Below are positions 42,982 through 52,999 of a DNA stretch of 64,000 nucleotides, piece after piece. Both the position numbers and the translations under genes were made by a program. Numbering within the stretch: the stretch's first letter is position 1; every line of letters begins with the position of its first letter. Location: positions 1,365,797-1,429,796 of the forward strand of contig CM030942.1 in assembly GCA_018136815.1 (NCBI GenBank), in the 5' to 3' direction. The notes beneath the pieces were generated by a model that worked only from the letters and a program-made list of their open reading frames with translations, was not told the DNA's origin and made no database searches. Origin of the DNA: Isochrysis galbana (lineage: Eukaryota > Haptophyta > Isochrysidales > Isochrysidaceae).

Positions 42982-45900
42982 ATGCTCTACGCGTGGGGCC
43001 GTGGGAAGGACGGGCGGACCGGGCACGGCGATGAGGCAGACCGCGCGTCACCTGAACCAGTCGCCGCCCTGCGGGCAGAGCGGCTGGTGAGCGTTGCGAT
43101 GGGGAACTGCCACGGCGCGGCTGTGTCTGCTCGTGGCGCAATCTGGACTTGGGGAGCGGGAGGCTTCGGTGAGCTTGGCCATGGAGACGACCGAGGCTCA
43201 AGAGTCCCGCGCAGACTGGAGAGCAGACTGCGCTTCAGTCATGTCGCCTGTGGTTTCTATCACACCGCCGCGATTGCCGAGGGAGGCAGCGTGTGGACAT
43301 GGGGCTGGGGGCGAGACGGGCAGCTGGGTCATTCCGACGACACCGGTGGCAGGCCTGGACGCGTGACTGGACTTCAAGCCCATCAAGCCTGCAGTGTCGC
43401 TTGTGGCCACAGCTTCACCATGGCGCTTTCCACCAATGGCGCCGTTTTTGTGTGGGGGCTAGTGGAGGGTCGATCGCCGTTTACATGTCTTCGGTCCAGC
43501 GTCTCAACTGATGATGGCGAGGCTCGGCTAAAACAAATGAGACTGCCATTGCCGGCTTGGCAGATTGCGGGAGGCGGTCGGCATGCCGCAGCATTGTTGC
43601 GGAACAAGACGCTTTGGACATGGGGTTCCAACACTCATGGACAACTGGGCCATGGAAGTGCGTCAACAGTAAGAGAGCCTGGTCACGTCGCATCCCTAGT
43701 CGACGTGACGAGTGTCTCGTGCGGTGAAGACCACTCCACGGCTGTGGGGCGAAGGTTCGGACCGCCTAGCCGAACGGATATCCATGGGGACGCACTTTCG
43801 GATGCTGTGGCCATCTGGATATGGGGGCGATGCGAATACACGGGGTCTGAGGCACGCGATAGAGGCAATGTGCTGCCTCGTCTTCCACCATGGACAGGTA
43901 CGGTGGGTCCACCGAGCGACTCGCCTACGGCGCTCTCGTGCGGTTATTATCATTCGGTGAGCTCTCACAACCAAACAATCTTGTCTCGCCCTCCTAAGTC
44001 ATAATTAAGACCCACAATCCCTTCGCGATGCAAACGCCTTGCACTTGGTCCATGTGTCTACGCGTCACTTTGATCTAGCTGCATGATGTGCTCTCGTAGT
44101 GTCTGGCCTTGCCCGTGCCATGTTCAAATTGATCTTCCCTCATGTTTCAAATCCTTGTATAGGCATGTATTCTCGCCTCTGGACAGCTTGTTATATGGTC
44201 AGCTCACGAGGCTGCCGGTGCCCCGCGTACGATCGCTGCCTCATCGGACCATTCACATCCTTTTATCGCCGTTGCTTGCGGTGGCTTTGCCACAGTCGGG
44301 CTGGTGGACTCGCGTGCTGGTGACAAACTATCTCTAGGGCCACAAAAAGAACAGCAACAGGAGTCCAAATATGCATGTGTGACATCCTCATCCTCGCGCC
44401 ACGGTTCCTCGTCCGCGTCGGGGCAACCACCGATGGGCAGTCTTACAAGTCACGCGAATTTTACCAGCCCATTGGTCGAGTCTTTCGATCGCGAGATACC
44501 AGCGGCAACTGGGCGGGCATCTCATCACCACCAACTGGCAACCCGGTTGGATCCGAACTCCAAGGGCGGCATGAACGCACGCCGAACCAAAGCGGTTAGA
44601 TCGCCTCCATCTGCTCCAGTGGCCGCTCCCCGGCATCAGTTCTCCACATCACCCACAAATGTCGTTCAGGAGGCATGGATTCCGTCGGAGTGCCGCCGTT
44701 GTGAGAGCAGTTGCAGTCCTCAACGTTGCTCGCCGAACTTGGGACAAGGAAGCAGATGCTCGTCGCCGTCGCTCGACGTGAGCCACGAGCTTTACTCAGG
44801 CCGCATCTCGTCATCGCAACCTTTTGATACCTCGCCATTTGCACAGGACACACGAGGCAGCTGCTGCACCTCACCTGCTCGTTGCAGCCGCAAGGAGCAG
44901 GCACGCATGCCAGCCTCTCAAGGCTCCAATGCGGCAAACATCGCCCTAGCCAACAGGACTCTTGATGTGCTTGCCGACTTTCTCGCAGAGCAAAAGTGGA
45001 CAGTTGCGGAGCTGTTCCGCCGTGCTGCCGTCCTCCGCACGCGGGCCTCGCCCGCTCAACTGGAGACTGATGCATCGCGCGGCTCAGATCACCCTCGCGC
45101 TGTGTCGCCTAGGGAGGTTTCGGTGGACGGATCGATAGACGCCATTGACCTCGCAGCGCTCTTCTCCTCGCCAGCGTTGAACCTACCCCTCGGGTGGGAT
45201 GAGGCGACAGCTGTCGTGACAACACTCGACACCAGTGCCAGTGGCGCCATTGGAATAGAAGAGATCAGCGGCGCTATTCGAAGGAGGAGGCGGCAGCGGC
45301 AGGATACTCGGGGAGCAGCTCGCGACCCGTGTATAAGCAATTCGGCCAATCATCTCCCTCGTCCGGCCAGCGCACCAGCGTTGCACGGTCATTCCGTCGT
45401 GCCGCTTCTTCCGCAGCGCCGATGGCCAGAGCAGTTTACAGAAACGGCCACGGAGTCGACCGGTTCATCGTATGTCGCAGCGCCTACTCATGACTGCCTG
45501 CCATGGACTCCGCCACCGTGCACCACCTTGGCGGACGCTGTAGCAGAGGAGAGTACGGTAGTTGTTGTGTGCGATCGCGATGCACGTAGCGGGTCTGAAT
45601 CTTTGCAAGCAGCGCTTTCCACCACGTCACGCCCCCCACTTGCTCGTACCTGTGGGGAACTAATACCGCGCTCGCCGCCTCCTTTGCCAGCATTTGTTGC
45701 GATGGCGCGCACTACGGAACGCCCCTCGGCATCCCCTCGGTCGCCCCAAAACCCGAGAACTCCTCCACCAGACACAGCGAACATGCGCCCTCTCCTCCAC
45801 CTGTCGCAAGAGGCTTCCCGTCCGCCCGGAGGCGGCAAGGCTGCGCACGGATCCGCCTTAGGACCGGCCAACCACACTATCCCCAGTGCTGCCCAGCCCG

Positions 45901-47456
45901 GGACCTCGCAAGCGGTAGCGGAACGCATGCAGCAAGAGATCCACAGTCTGAGAGCCGAGCTAGCAGAGATGCGTCGACAGCGGCGACTTGACGGCGCGCG
46001 TGAGGAGCGCAAGATCAAGGAGGCAAGGCTTGCGGGTAAGGCGGAGGTCACTGAGGCAATTCGCCGGCGCGATGAAATCGGTCGGCGAAGAGCATCATCC
46101 TGCTGCCATTCAGCGCCTTCCTCCTTCGGTGCGGCCGAAGTGCGCACGTCAGTGAGTTTGCGTGTGTTACAAGCAGCTCGGCGATTCGCACTGAGGCGCG
46201 TTTTCACCTGTCGCTCACGTCCATTGCGCCTGTACCTGAGTCGTTGGAGAAGCTTTGCGTTCTCCTTTCCCACGGGAGCGGCGGGTGCAGCAGCAGCGAA
46301 GCGTACGTTGCGAGGACGTAATTCTTTGCGCTCAAGTTCATCGGTTCGCGCAAGCAGTGAATCCGGCTCAAAAAGGCCAGGGGTGAGTGTTATGCAGGGC
46401 GTCGTGGATGGGATGGCAACCAACGCCAACGACGTGGTTCTAGACAAGCGATTGCAGGCCGCGCGCGCATCATCGCTGCCTCGATTCCCAGACACACTTT
46501 CTCGAGCCAACGCTGTAGCTTCGCTCGCTGAGGAAAGGCTTCACGCATCACGCGTCAAACACCTCGCCTCCAAGCTCCGAATCATGGTCACTCAGCGCGC
46601 CCTCCGCTGGTCGATCGGCGCGCGCTGGCGGGCGTTTAGTCTATGGATGCTGCTCGTCCTCGCTGAGACGTCTATAGATTTGCGGCGGAATGCGCTTATA
46701 CTGGCGAGGCAGCGCGATCGGCAAAAAGAGGAAGCGGATCGGCTCCGTACGCAGTTACAACGAATGGAGCGCGAGGTGGTGGAGATATCACCGCCCAACG
46801 ACAACTCCGCTGATCACTTTGGCCGTGCCCCAGGGCACGAGGATGGCGCAACGGGCACGGAGGACGAGGGTGATTTTTCAGCATACCAGCACAACACTAC
46901 TGTACGTGCTCGCTCGCGTCGCCCCGCGCATTCGCCAATGAATACGAGTGACACTGATGAATCAGGCCATCGTTCACCACGACCCTTCAAATCCGAACAG
47001 TCACCAAAGTACACCACCACGAATGCAAGTTCTCGTCCATCATCGCTCCTCGTGCAGCGAGGCTTCAACGGGGACGACGAGATACGTGTGGCCACTGCTG
47101 CTCCCCGCGCCCGCCGTCAATCTCCGAGGCGAGTGCGCAACCTCCAGTTGCCGTTGAGCGATGGTGCGTCAGCAATGCGGACCGGCAAACCTGACCGGTT
47201 GAATGCGCCCGACGGACATACATTCGACATACCTCGCAAGCACAAGTCGCCTCCGCGATCAGTCGCACCTTGTGCTGCTACATCTCGAATGGCATCGTCG
47301 CCACAATCACTGACATCGCCGTCAGAGGAGTCAGTCCGGGAAAGTGCACAAGACTTGAGAGAGGCTTGGGAAAGTACCGAAGACGCTAGACTGTTGTGGA
47401 GGTACAAGCTGTTAGAGAGAGAGATACAACGCAGGCAAGGTTCCCCAATGGCATAA
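42982..47456 (+). CDS. Large RCC1-repeat protein with EF-hand and coiled coil
   Basis: Exons 42982-43956 and 44187-47456 (GT-AG) join in frame, giving 1414 residues. The join CGYYHS-LVIWSAHE and the later PFIAVACGGFATVGLV restore the RCC1 pattern across the intron. Residues 1-370 contain RCC1 repeats: WGRGKDGRTGHGD, VAMGNCHGAAVSARGAIWTW, GELGHGD, VACGFYHTAAI, WGWGRDGQLGH, WGSNTHGQLGHGS, VSCGEDHSTAV. Around residue 670 a canonical EF-hand loop, DTSASGAIGIEE, follows a weaker partner. Residues ~905-955 are a charged coiled coil (EIHSLRAELAEMRRQRRLDG). Arg/Trp-rich segments (LRLYLSRWRSFAF; LRWSIGARWRAFSLWM) at ~980-1015 and ~1125-1165 recall Sfi1-like or IQ-like helices. The remainder is Ser/Pro-rich and probably disordered. 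RCC1 propellers bind proteins or GTPases. A calcium-responsive scaffold, perhaps centrosomal or flagellar, is only a guess. Confidence 0.8.
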
Positions 47457-47759
47457 ACTTGGAAAGCATGATCGTCACGAATCATCGATATGTGCACTGC
47501 AACCAACCTTTGTTCATGGCAGCAAGTGGATACCTACGTGTCCTACTGCCAAGCTGCCAAGCGTTTGGTGGCGAAGCACAAGCCAGATTCGATACTCGAA
47601 AGAGCGATGCGCGGCCCGCCGCGCATACTCTTCATTTACTATGTTGACCCACTAGCCTTCATACAGGCCTCATTGCCTTACTATCGGTGCATCACAAAAT
47701 TCTGTTAAAATAGGAGACACCGGTAGGGCGGTCAAACAGGTTTTATTTTATCTAGGGCG

Positions 47760-47960
47760 GCCTTGTACTTCTACCCTGCAGCCACGCCCGCTTTCCTTAC
47801 CACTCCATCCACTCGCCTTGCGCCTTGCGGCCCGTCCCCTCGTGCTCTACTTCGGGGTTCGGTGAGTGGAGCTTCTAGAGGCAGGCGGCTTGTACCGATC
47901 CCCGATGATCTAGTACACTCCTTCCTCCTGCGCCATCGGGCTATCAGCTGTCACGTTTCT
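47760..47960 (-). mobile_element. LINE 3' UTR fragment (minus)
   Basis: On the minus strand this carries GATGGCGCAGGAGGAAGG, then CCCCGAAGTAGAGCACGAGGGG and GCCGCAAGGCGCAAGGCG, then GGGCGTGGCTGCAGGG. It lacks coding sequence and the oligo(T) end. It is oriented head to head with the next plus-strand tail. Confidence 0.55.
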
Positions 47961-48214
47961 TCAGTTCTGTTTTTTTGTGACGGGTGTCGTGTCCGCGTTG
48001 GTGCTGTTGCAGGGGTTGTGGGCTTGGCGGGTCTGGGACGCGGACAACGTTTTGTGTGGTTAGGCGAAGCGACTGCTCCATGGGGGCTTGGGGGCCGCCC
48101 TCGGCAGGGGGCCCGCAGGAGAGGAGGGGAGCGCCGGCGCGCTCCATGGCAGCACCGACTATAAAGTTAGTTGGCACAGGCACAGGCACAGGAGGAGGGC
48201 GAGAACATACCGCT

Positions 48215-48396
48215 GGGGGCAGGTGCGCCCCGCTCACAGTCCCCCCGCAATTAGAGCCCCTAAGTAGAGCACAAGGGGAGTTGCCGCAAGGCGGGTAGTG
48301 AGGGAAAGGAAGGGGAATGGGCGTGGTTACAAACTCTAGTGCCACGTGCCACGTGCCACGTGCGAGGCGAGAATATTAAAAGGTTTCCCCCCCCCC
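48215..48396 (+). mobile_element. LINE 3' UTR fragment (plus)
   Basis: It contains CCCCTAAGTAGAGCACAAGGGG with GTTGCCGCAAGGCGGG at 48258-48296. The terminus is CGAGGCGAGAATATTAAAAGG followed by a short T/C-run at about 48384. A 14-bp tandem repeat, GTGCCACGTGCCAC, lies just before the terminus. Confidence 0.6.
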
Positions 48397-48699
48397 AACA
48401 ACTATAAGTTTATACATACTTTGCTGCAGTTTGTTTGTAATGGAGTTCACCGACACTCCTCTTTTGCCTCCTGACCGCCGCGGGCGGCCCCGCCCTTCCA
48501 GAACGGGAGAGCATCGCGAACCTCTTCCGACAGCTGGGCGTAGACCTCGTGGAGAAGAAGCCAGCCTGGGCATGAAGGGTGTCTCCGAGGGTCTTTTCGT
48601 TTGTGATGCACAATCCGTCTCACAATAATGTGACTGGAACAGTAGAAGATAACGTTGTGATCGAAAACACCCTTCACACTCCTAAGTTAAAACAAAACG

Positions 48700-48745
48700 G
48701 CCGCGTGGTCCTCTTTCGACGGAACGCGACTTTAGTTAGGGGGCC
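48700..48745 (+). repeat. Repeat E, copy 3 (diverged)
   Basis: GTGGTCCTCTTTCGACGG followed by AACGCGACTTTAG matches 23110-23147 with one change in the core. It is isolated, with no partner end nearby. Confidence 0.4.
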
Positions 48746-48943
48746 GTATGCGCCGCACTAGCGAGGTGCGCTGAGGGTTGCGCAGATGACGTCTTGCCTT
48801 TAGCAGGCAGACGATCAATCTCGGGCGGCCGACGAGTGGGACGGATCAATAAGGAATCCGGTGTGATGAATACTCCGTCTCAAAATACTTTATCACTCCC
48901 GCGGCGGGCGCCGCAGTTCTTTACCATTAGAGCTCCAGAGCGT

Positions 48944-49059
48944 CACGAGGGGAGTTGCCGCAAGGCAGGGAGTGAGGGAGAGGGAGGAGAAAAGAGCGTG
49001 GCTTCGTGAGTGTCTTCCATTGCCACGGGCGAGGCGAGAATATTAAAAAGTTTTTTTTT
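48944..49059 (+). mobile_element. LINE tail, 116 bp, fully delimited by a 15-bp TSD
   Basis: AGAGCTCCAGAGCGT at 48929-48943 and again at 49060-49074 flanks the insertion perfectly. The insert starts CACGAGGGGAGTTGCCGCAAGGC and ends GAGGCGAGAATATTAAAAAG plus nine T. It is 5'-truncated inside the first hairpin. The related sequence at 57247-57300 lacks the insertion, giving an approximate empty site. This shows that the T-run is the element's true 3' end. Confidence 0.85.
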
Positions 49060-49249
49060 AGAGCTCCAGAGCGTGTGCGAAGAGAGGGGCGAGGAGAATC
49101 GCACCATTTTCTGGCGAAGATTTTCGTGGCGGCAAGTGGGCCCCCTGGGAGTTTTGTTGTGGGCTTTGGAGGCAATGGTCAAAAAATGTCACCCCCCCAT
49201 ATTACATATTAGTAGTTAAAAAGCCCTATTTGACCGCCCTATTTCTTGT

Positions 49250-50239
49250 TCAAATGGTGGCGGAAAGTTGCCCGTGGTGTGTTTGTGTTATAATTCAGAG
49301 GAGGACACCAGATACAACTGCGAAATGAACGGTGTGGTGGAGGGAGGAGAGAAAAAGAGAGGGCGAATAGGCAAGAGAAACGTAATTGGCGAGTAAGCAA
49401 GGGTAAGGCGGTCGAGATCCCAAGATACGGCATGATCGCGAGATACCGGGCGGACGGCCCAGTAGGGTCAGCGATGCCAGAGCGACCGAGAAAACGTCAG
49501 CTGCTAGTCTTCTTGAGGGGTGGGTGGTACCGCCCTTCGAGTGGCGCGGGGGCCTTCCTATGGGGGCTTTTCATATTCAAGCTGCGAAGGCCCATGCCGC
49601 CTCGCCACTGGGGGGAAGACGCTGCGACGCGTGCATGATTTGGTGTAGTGGCAGCACCTCAAGAATGGAAACAGTCGCGTATGTGTGTAGTGTGTGATTG
49701 TTCAGGTAGTCGGCGGAGGTGTTGTTGAGGGGTTGCAACCGTCCTTGTTCAAAAATAGAAAGTAGAGCAGTAAGAAGACCGTGTGGTTCAAGGAGTAGTA
49801 ACTCAGCATCGTGCATCGTCATCTAGTAGTTTCCGGCTGTCCCTCGCCTGGGGCGCACTATGGTTGTGTGGTGCGAGTAGAGATTGGAGGGACGCCAGTC
49901 GAATGAAAAGCCCGGATGTTGTCGACTCAAACGTTTCTCGAAGCCCGAGACGGGCCTTCTTGCCATACAATCCCCGGGTGGACTTCGGCGTGACGTGCAC
50001 ATATCCCGGGTATTGCGGTATCGCGCACGAGCCCACGAGGGAAGGTGGAAGACTGAAGCAGAAAGGGCGTGGGGATAACAACACCGAGGCAGGAGAGCTC
50101 GAAAGACAAGAGTGTCGTCGAGGGTGCGCTAGTCGCCAAGTAAGCATGATTCCAGATCGCAACCCGGGGCAAGCTTTCACACTTCATGGTAGCTTCACTT
50201 ATCATGCATCACGGGATTGGTATGCCAATGCCGCCCTGC
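49250..50239. other. Intergenic, no gene supported
   Basis: Frames of 60-150 residues exist on both strands with ordinary composition, but no family is recognised. The part from about 49800 to 50239 lies immediately downstream of the minus-strand Pro-rich gene and may be its 3' region. Confidence 0.35.
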
Positions 50240-52671
50240 CTATCTATCGCTAAGCGACCTGCCTCCATCGTAGCCAGGCACCTGGTGATGCGATGCCCCT
50301 CGCATGCCCTGTCGGTGTGCAGACACATTTCCTTCGAAAGACGGAAACGGGTCACTATGTTGCGTGGCACCATGGCTCCTAAATCCGTCCATGAGTCCAG
50401 AAGCGGACAGTGCTGGCGCTCCGGTGAGGAACTGAGGTGGGCTACTCCTTCCCAGCGCAGTTATTTCGGGGCAGGAATTCGGTGGAAGCCCACAAGGCAA
50501 AGCTGGCAACGAAAGGGCAGGCGGTACAAAGCTCCCCACATTCGCATTGCCTCGAGTGCATGGTGGATACCCTTGCGGCAATGCGGGGAGCGTCATGCAT
50601 TCCGAGGATGAGGAGCACGCTGGAGCTGCAGGTGAGGAGGGCCATGGGAGCGAGCCCTGTGGAGAGGTACACCAGCTCAGGGCTTGAAGCTCTGCGCTGG
50701 CCAGGGAGGGCTGTGATGCACATGTCCACGGCGCTAGCGCCTGTTCACCGAATGGGATTGCGCTGTGGGTTGCGCAACTGCCGCTGCCCACCAAGAACTT
50801 AGTCTCACCGGTGCCATTCGTGCGAGGTGCGGCGGCTGGACGCACGGGGAATGCCGCCGAGGGAGGAGCAGCAAGTCTTGGCACAGCCGTCGCCCTTCCA
50901 CAAAGGTTACGGGCAGTGGGCGTGGTTTCTTGCACGCCGGTGAGCATGCCTCCGTGCGACCCTTGCACTCCATCCGCAACCATACTTCTAGAGAGGACGG
51001 AATTTGAATTTGGCGATGGAGCAGTAACGATGCTGGTCAGGCCATTTGGCGCACATAGCCCAGGCTGCGAAGGAGCGGCAGGTGCGGCGGGCGCAGCGGG
51101 CGCCGGAGGCTTACTGGGTGCTGGGTCCACGTTTGGAAGTTGGATGTATTGGCTCAACACATAGCCATATCCGGAGCAACATTGGAGGCATCCATCGACC
51201 GCACAGACAACAATGCATATGCTTATTGCGAGGACAAGATAGATGATCGGACGCATGGAATTCTCGAGATTGAAAGGATTGCCCACAGTGTAGGGGTTCC
51301 ACCAGGGAGGGTTGTAGATGGTGTCCATGTCTTGGATGAGCGGATAGCACCCAACGAAGGTGGGTGCACGGCCAGTCGGGCAGATGTTGTCGCCAGGGCT
51401 ACCGGCGCTGCAGGTCGCACTGCACACGGAACAGCCAAGCGGATATTGCCGGAAGACCGTGAAAGGTGTCTTGAGCGCTCCGTGGAGGTTGGCCGATGCG
51501 GATGTGCCCCATATTTTACCGGGTGCATCGCTCGGGCCGACCATGTCCTCTTCCGATTGAGGCGGTGGTGGAGGGGGAGGTGGCGGCGGCGGTGGCGGCG
51601 GCGGCGGCGGTGGGTCGGGCGGCACCGGTGGCGGAGGTGGTGGAGGAGGAGGCGGGGGAGGGGGAGGCGGGGGAGGGGGCGGAGGTGGCGGGGGGGGAGG
51701 GGGGGCAGGAGGCTCAGGGAGAGAGGGCGGTTCAGGTGGCAAAGCTGGCGGCTGTGGTGGGGATGGGGGAGACGGTGGAGGGAAGGGGGGGAACTTAGGA
51801 GGTGGCAAATGAGGCGGTGACGGCGGTGGAGGGTGAGGTGAAGGCGGCGGCGACGGTGGAGAGGGGGGCACAGGAGGTGCAGGCGGTGGCGCTGGCGGCA
51901 TAGACGGGGGCGGCGGGAGCAAGGGCGGGGAAGGAGGCGGCAAAGGGGGTGACGGAAGATATGGGGGCAAGGGCGGCCGAGTAGGAGGCGACGGAGGAGA
52001 TGGTGGTTGTGGTGGCCTCGGTGGCGACGGCGGCATAGGCGGAGGTCCGGGTGGCTTTGGAGGCTGTGGTGGAACACGAGGTGGTAGTAGCGGTGCCGGC
52101 GGTGGCGGGGCCGATGGCGGAAAGGATGGCGGTAAAGGGGGCGACGAGGGCGGGGATGGAGGGCTTGGCGGCTGCGGTGGTGATGGGGGTGAGCTAGGGG
52201 GCTGGGGGGGTGCGGTGGTAGAGGGGGAGAAGGGGGGGGGGTCGGCGGCGCAGGGAGCGGTGAGGGTGATGGCAGAGGCGGCGGTGGCGGCGGTGGCGGC
52301 GGCGGTGGTGGCGGCGGCGGTGGCGGTGGCGGTGGTGGGAACTCGACGGTGATCGAGGCGCATGAGCAGTGGCATTCTGTGATGGCGTCAATCGGATCCC
52401 TTGAGAAGGGGTTGAGGAGGAGGAAGAAGACTACGGTGGCCCAAATGGACACGGTCGTCCATATGGGGCACCAAATACTCCACCAGAGTGAGCCGATCAG
52501 CCAGACCGGCGTAGTCAGCAGTAGCGGACGCGGCACCTCCTGAGCAGCGGCCGTCGACGGCTGGATGATCCTCTCGAGAACATCTTTGAGGACAACCAGC
52601 TGCGGCAAGGTGAGCACATCGCGCAGGTTGGCATGGGTCGGGCGGAGCCACTTCAGCTGGCTGAAGGCCAT
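50240..52671 (-). CDS. Proline-rich multi-pass membrane protein, one frame break
   Basis: The start MAFSQLKWLRPTHANLRDVL at 52671 leads to a strongly hydrophobic region (LLTTPVWLIGSLWWSIWCPI, VSIWATVVFFLLLNPF), likely two membrane passes, then ECHCSCASITVEF and a long (PPSPP)n tract. The Pro-rich reading is kept only by changing frame near the C10 run at about 52236-52245. One extra base there gives about 810 residues in one frame. After some 260 Pro-rich residues come a Cys-containing segment (CSVCSATCSAGSPGDNICPT), NPPWWNPYTVGNPFNLENSM and a membrane helix (IIYLVLAISICIVVCAV). An Ala/Ser/Pro-rich tail of ~280 residues ends the protein. PPSPP tracts resemble hydroxyproline-rich glycoproteins of algae (inference). 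An upstream ATG at 52773 is possible. No homologous domain is recognised. Confidence 0.6.
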
Positions 52672-52999
52672 CGGCGCGCCACGGCGATGCAAGGGAGAGA
52701 GAGGGGGGGGGGGGAGAGAGGCGGCGCGGGCGTCCTGCGCTCTGCTCGAGGGCGCCGCCGCCGGTTGGCCCATCCTATTTTCTATGTACTACTAGTGACT
52801 ATTGTATCATGAATACCATAGTGTAGAGTGGCTCTGTGAAGGCGTCAGAGTTTTATTGTTGTGTTAGTATAACCTTAGTGCTGCGGGACCGTAGCCCTTC
52901 GACGGCAACGGAGCCCCTCCCCCGCGATGGGGGTGTGCGCGGTTGGCGCATGGCTCGTCCGGTGTATGTGGCTAGGAATGCTAGCTAACAAGATGTCAT

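Larger units (their letters stand above)
47724..49241. mobile_element. Composite element with TA-flanked TIRs (Tc1/mariner-like), nested retro insertions
   Basis: The left end is TAGGGCGGTCAAACAGG at 47724. The right end, CCCTATTTGACCGCCCTA at 49224-49241, is its inverted complement with one mismatch. If the TA at each edge is the target duplication, the element is 47726-49239. A second copy of the right part (57247-57447, ending GTTTGACCGCCCTA) shares the adjacent TAGTTAAAAAGCCC and GATTTTCGTGGCGGCA. Inside lie LINE tails in both orientations, inserted later. No transposase is seen. Confidence 0.5.

Noticed and set aside
51223-51820. His/Arg-rich and Gly/Arg/Trp-rich frames across the PPSPP tract
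   Set aside because: These are alternate frames or the opposite strand of the Pro-rich coding repeat.
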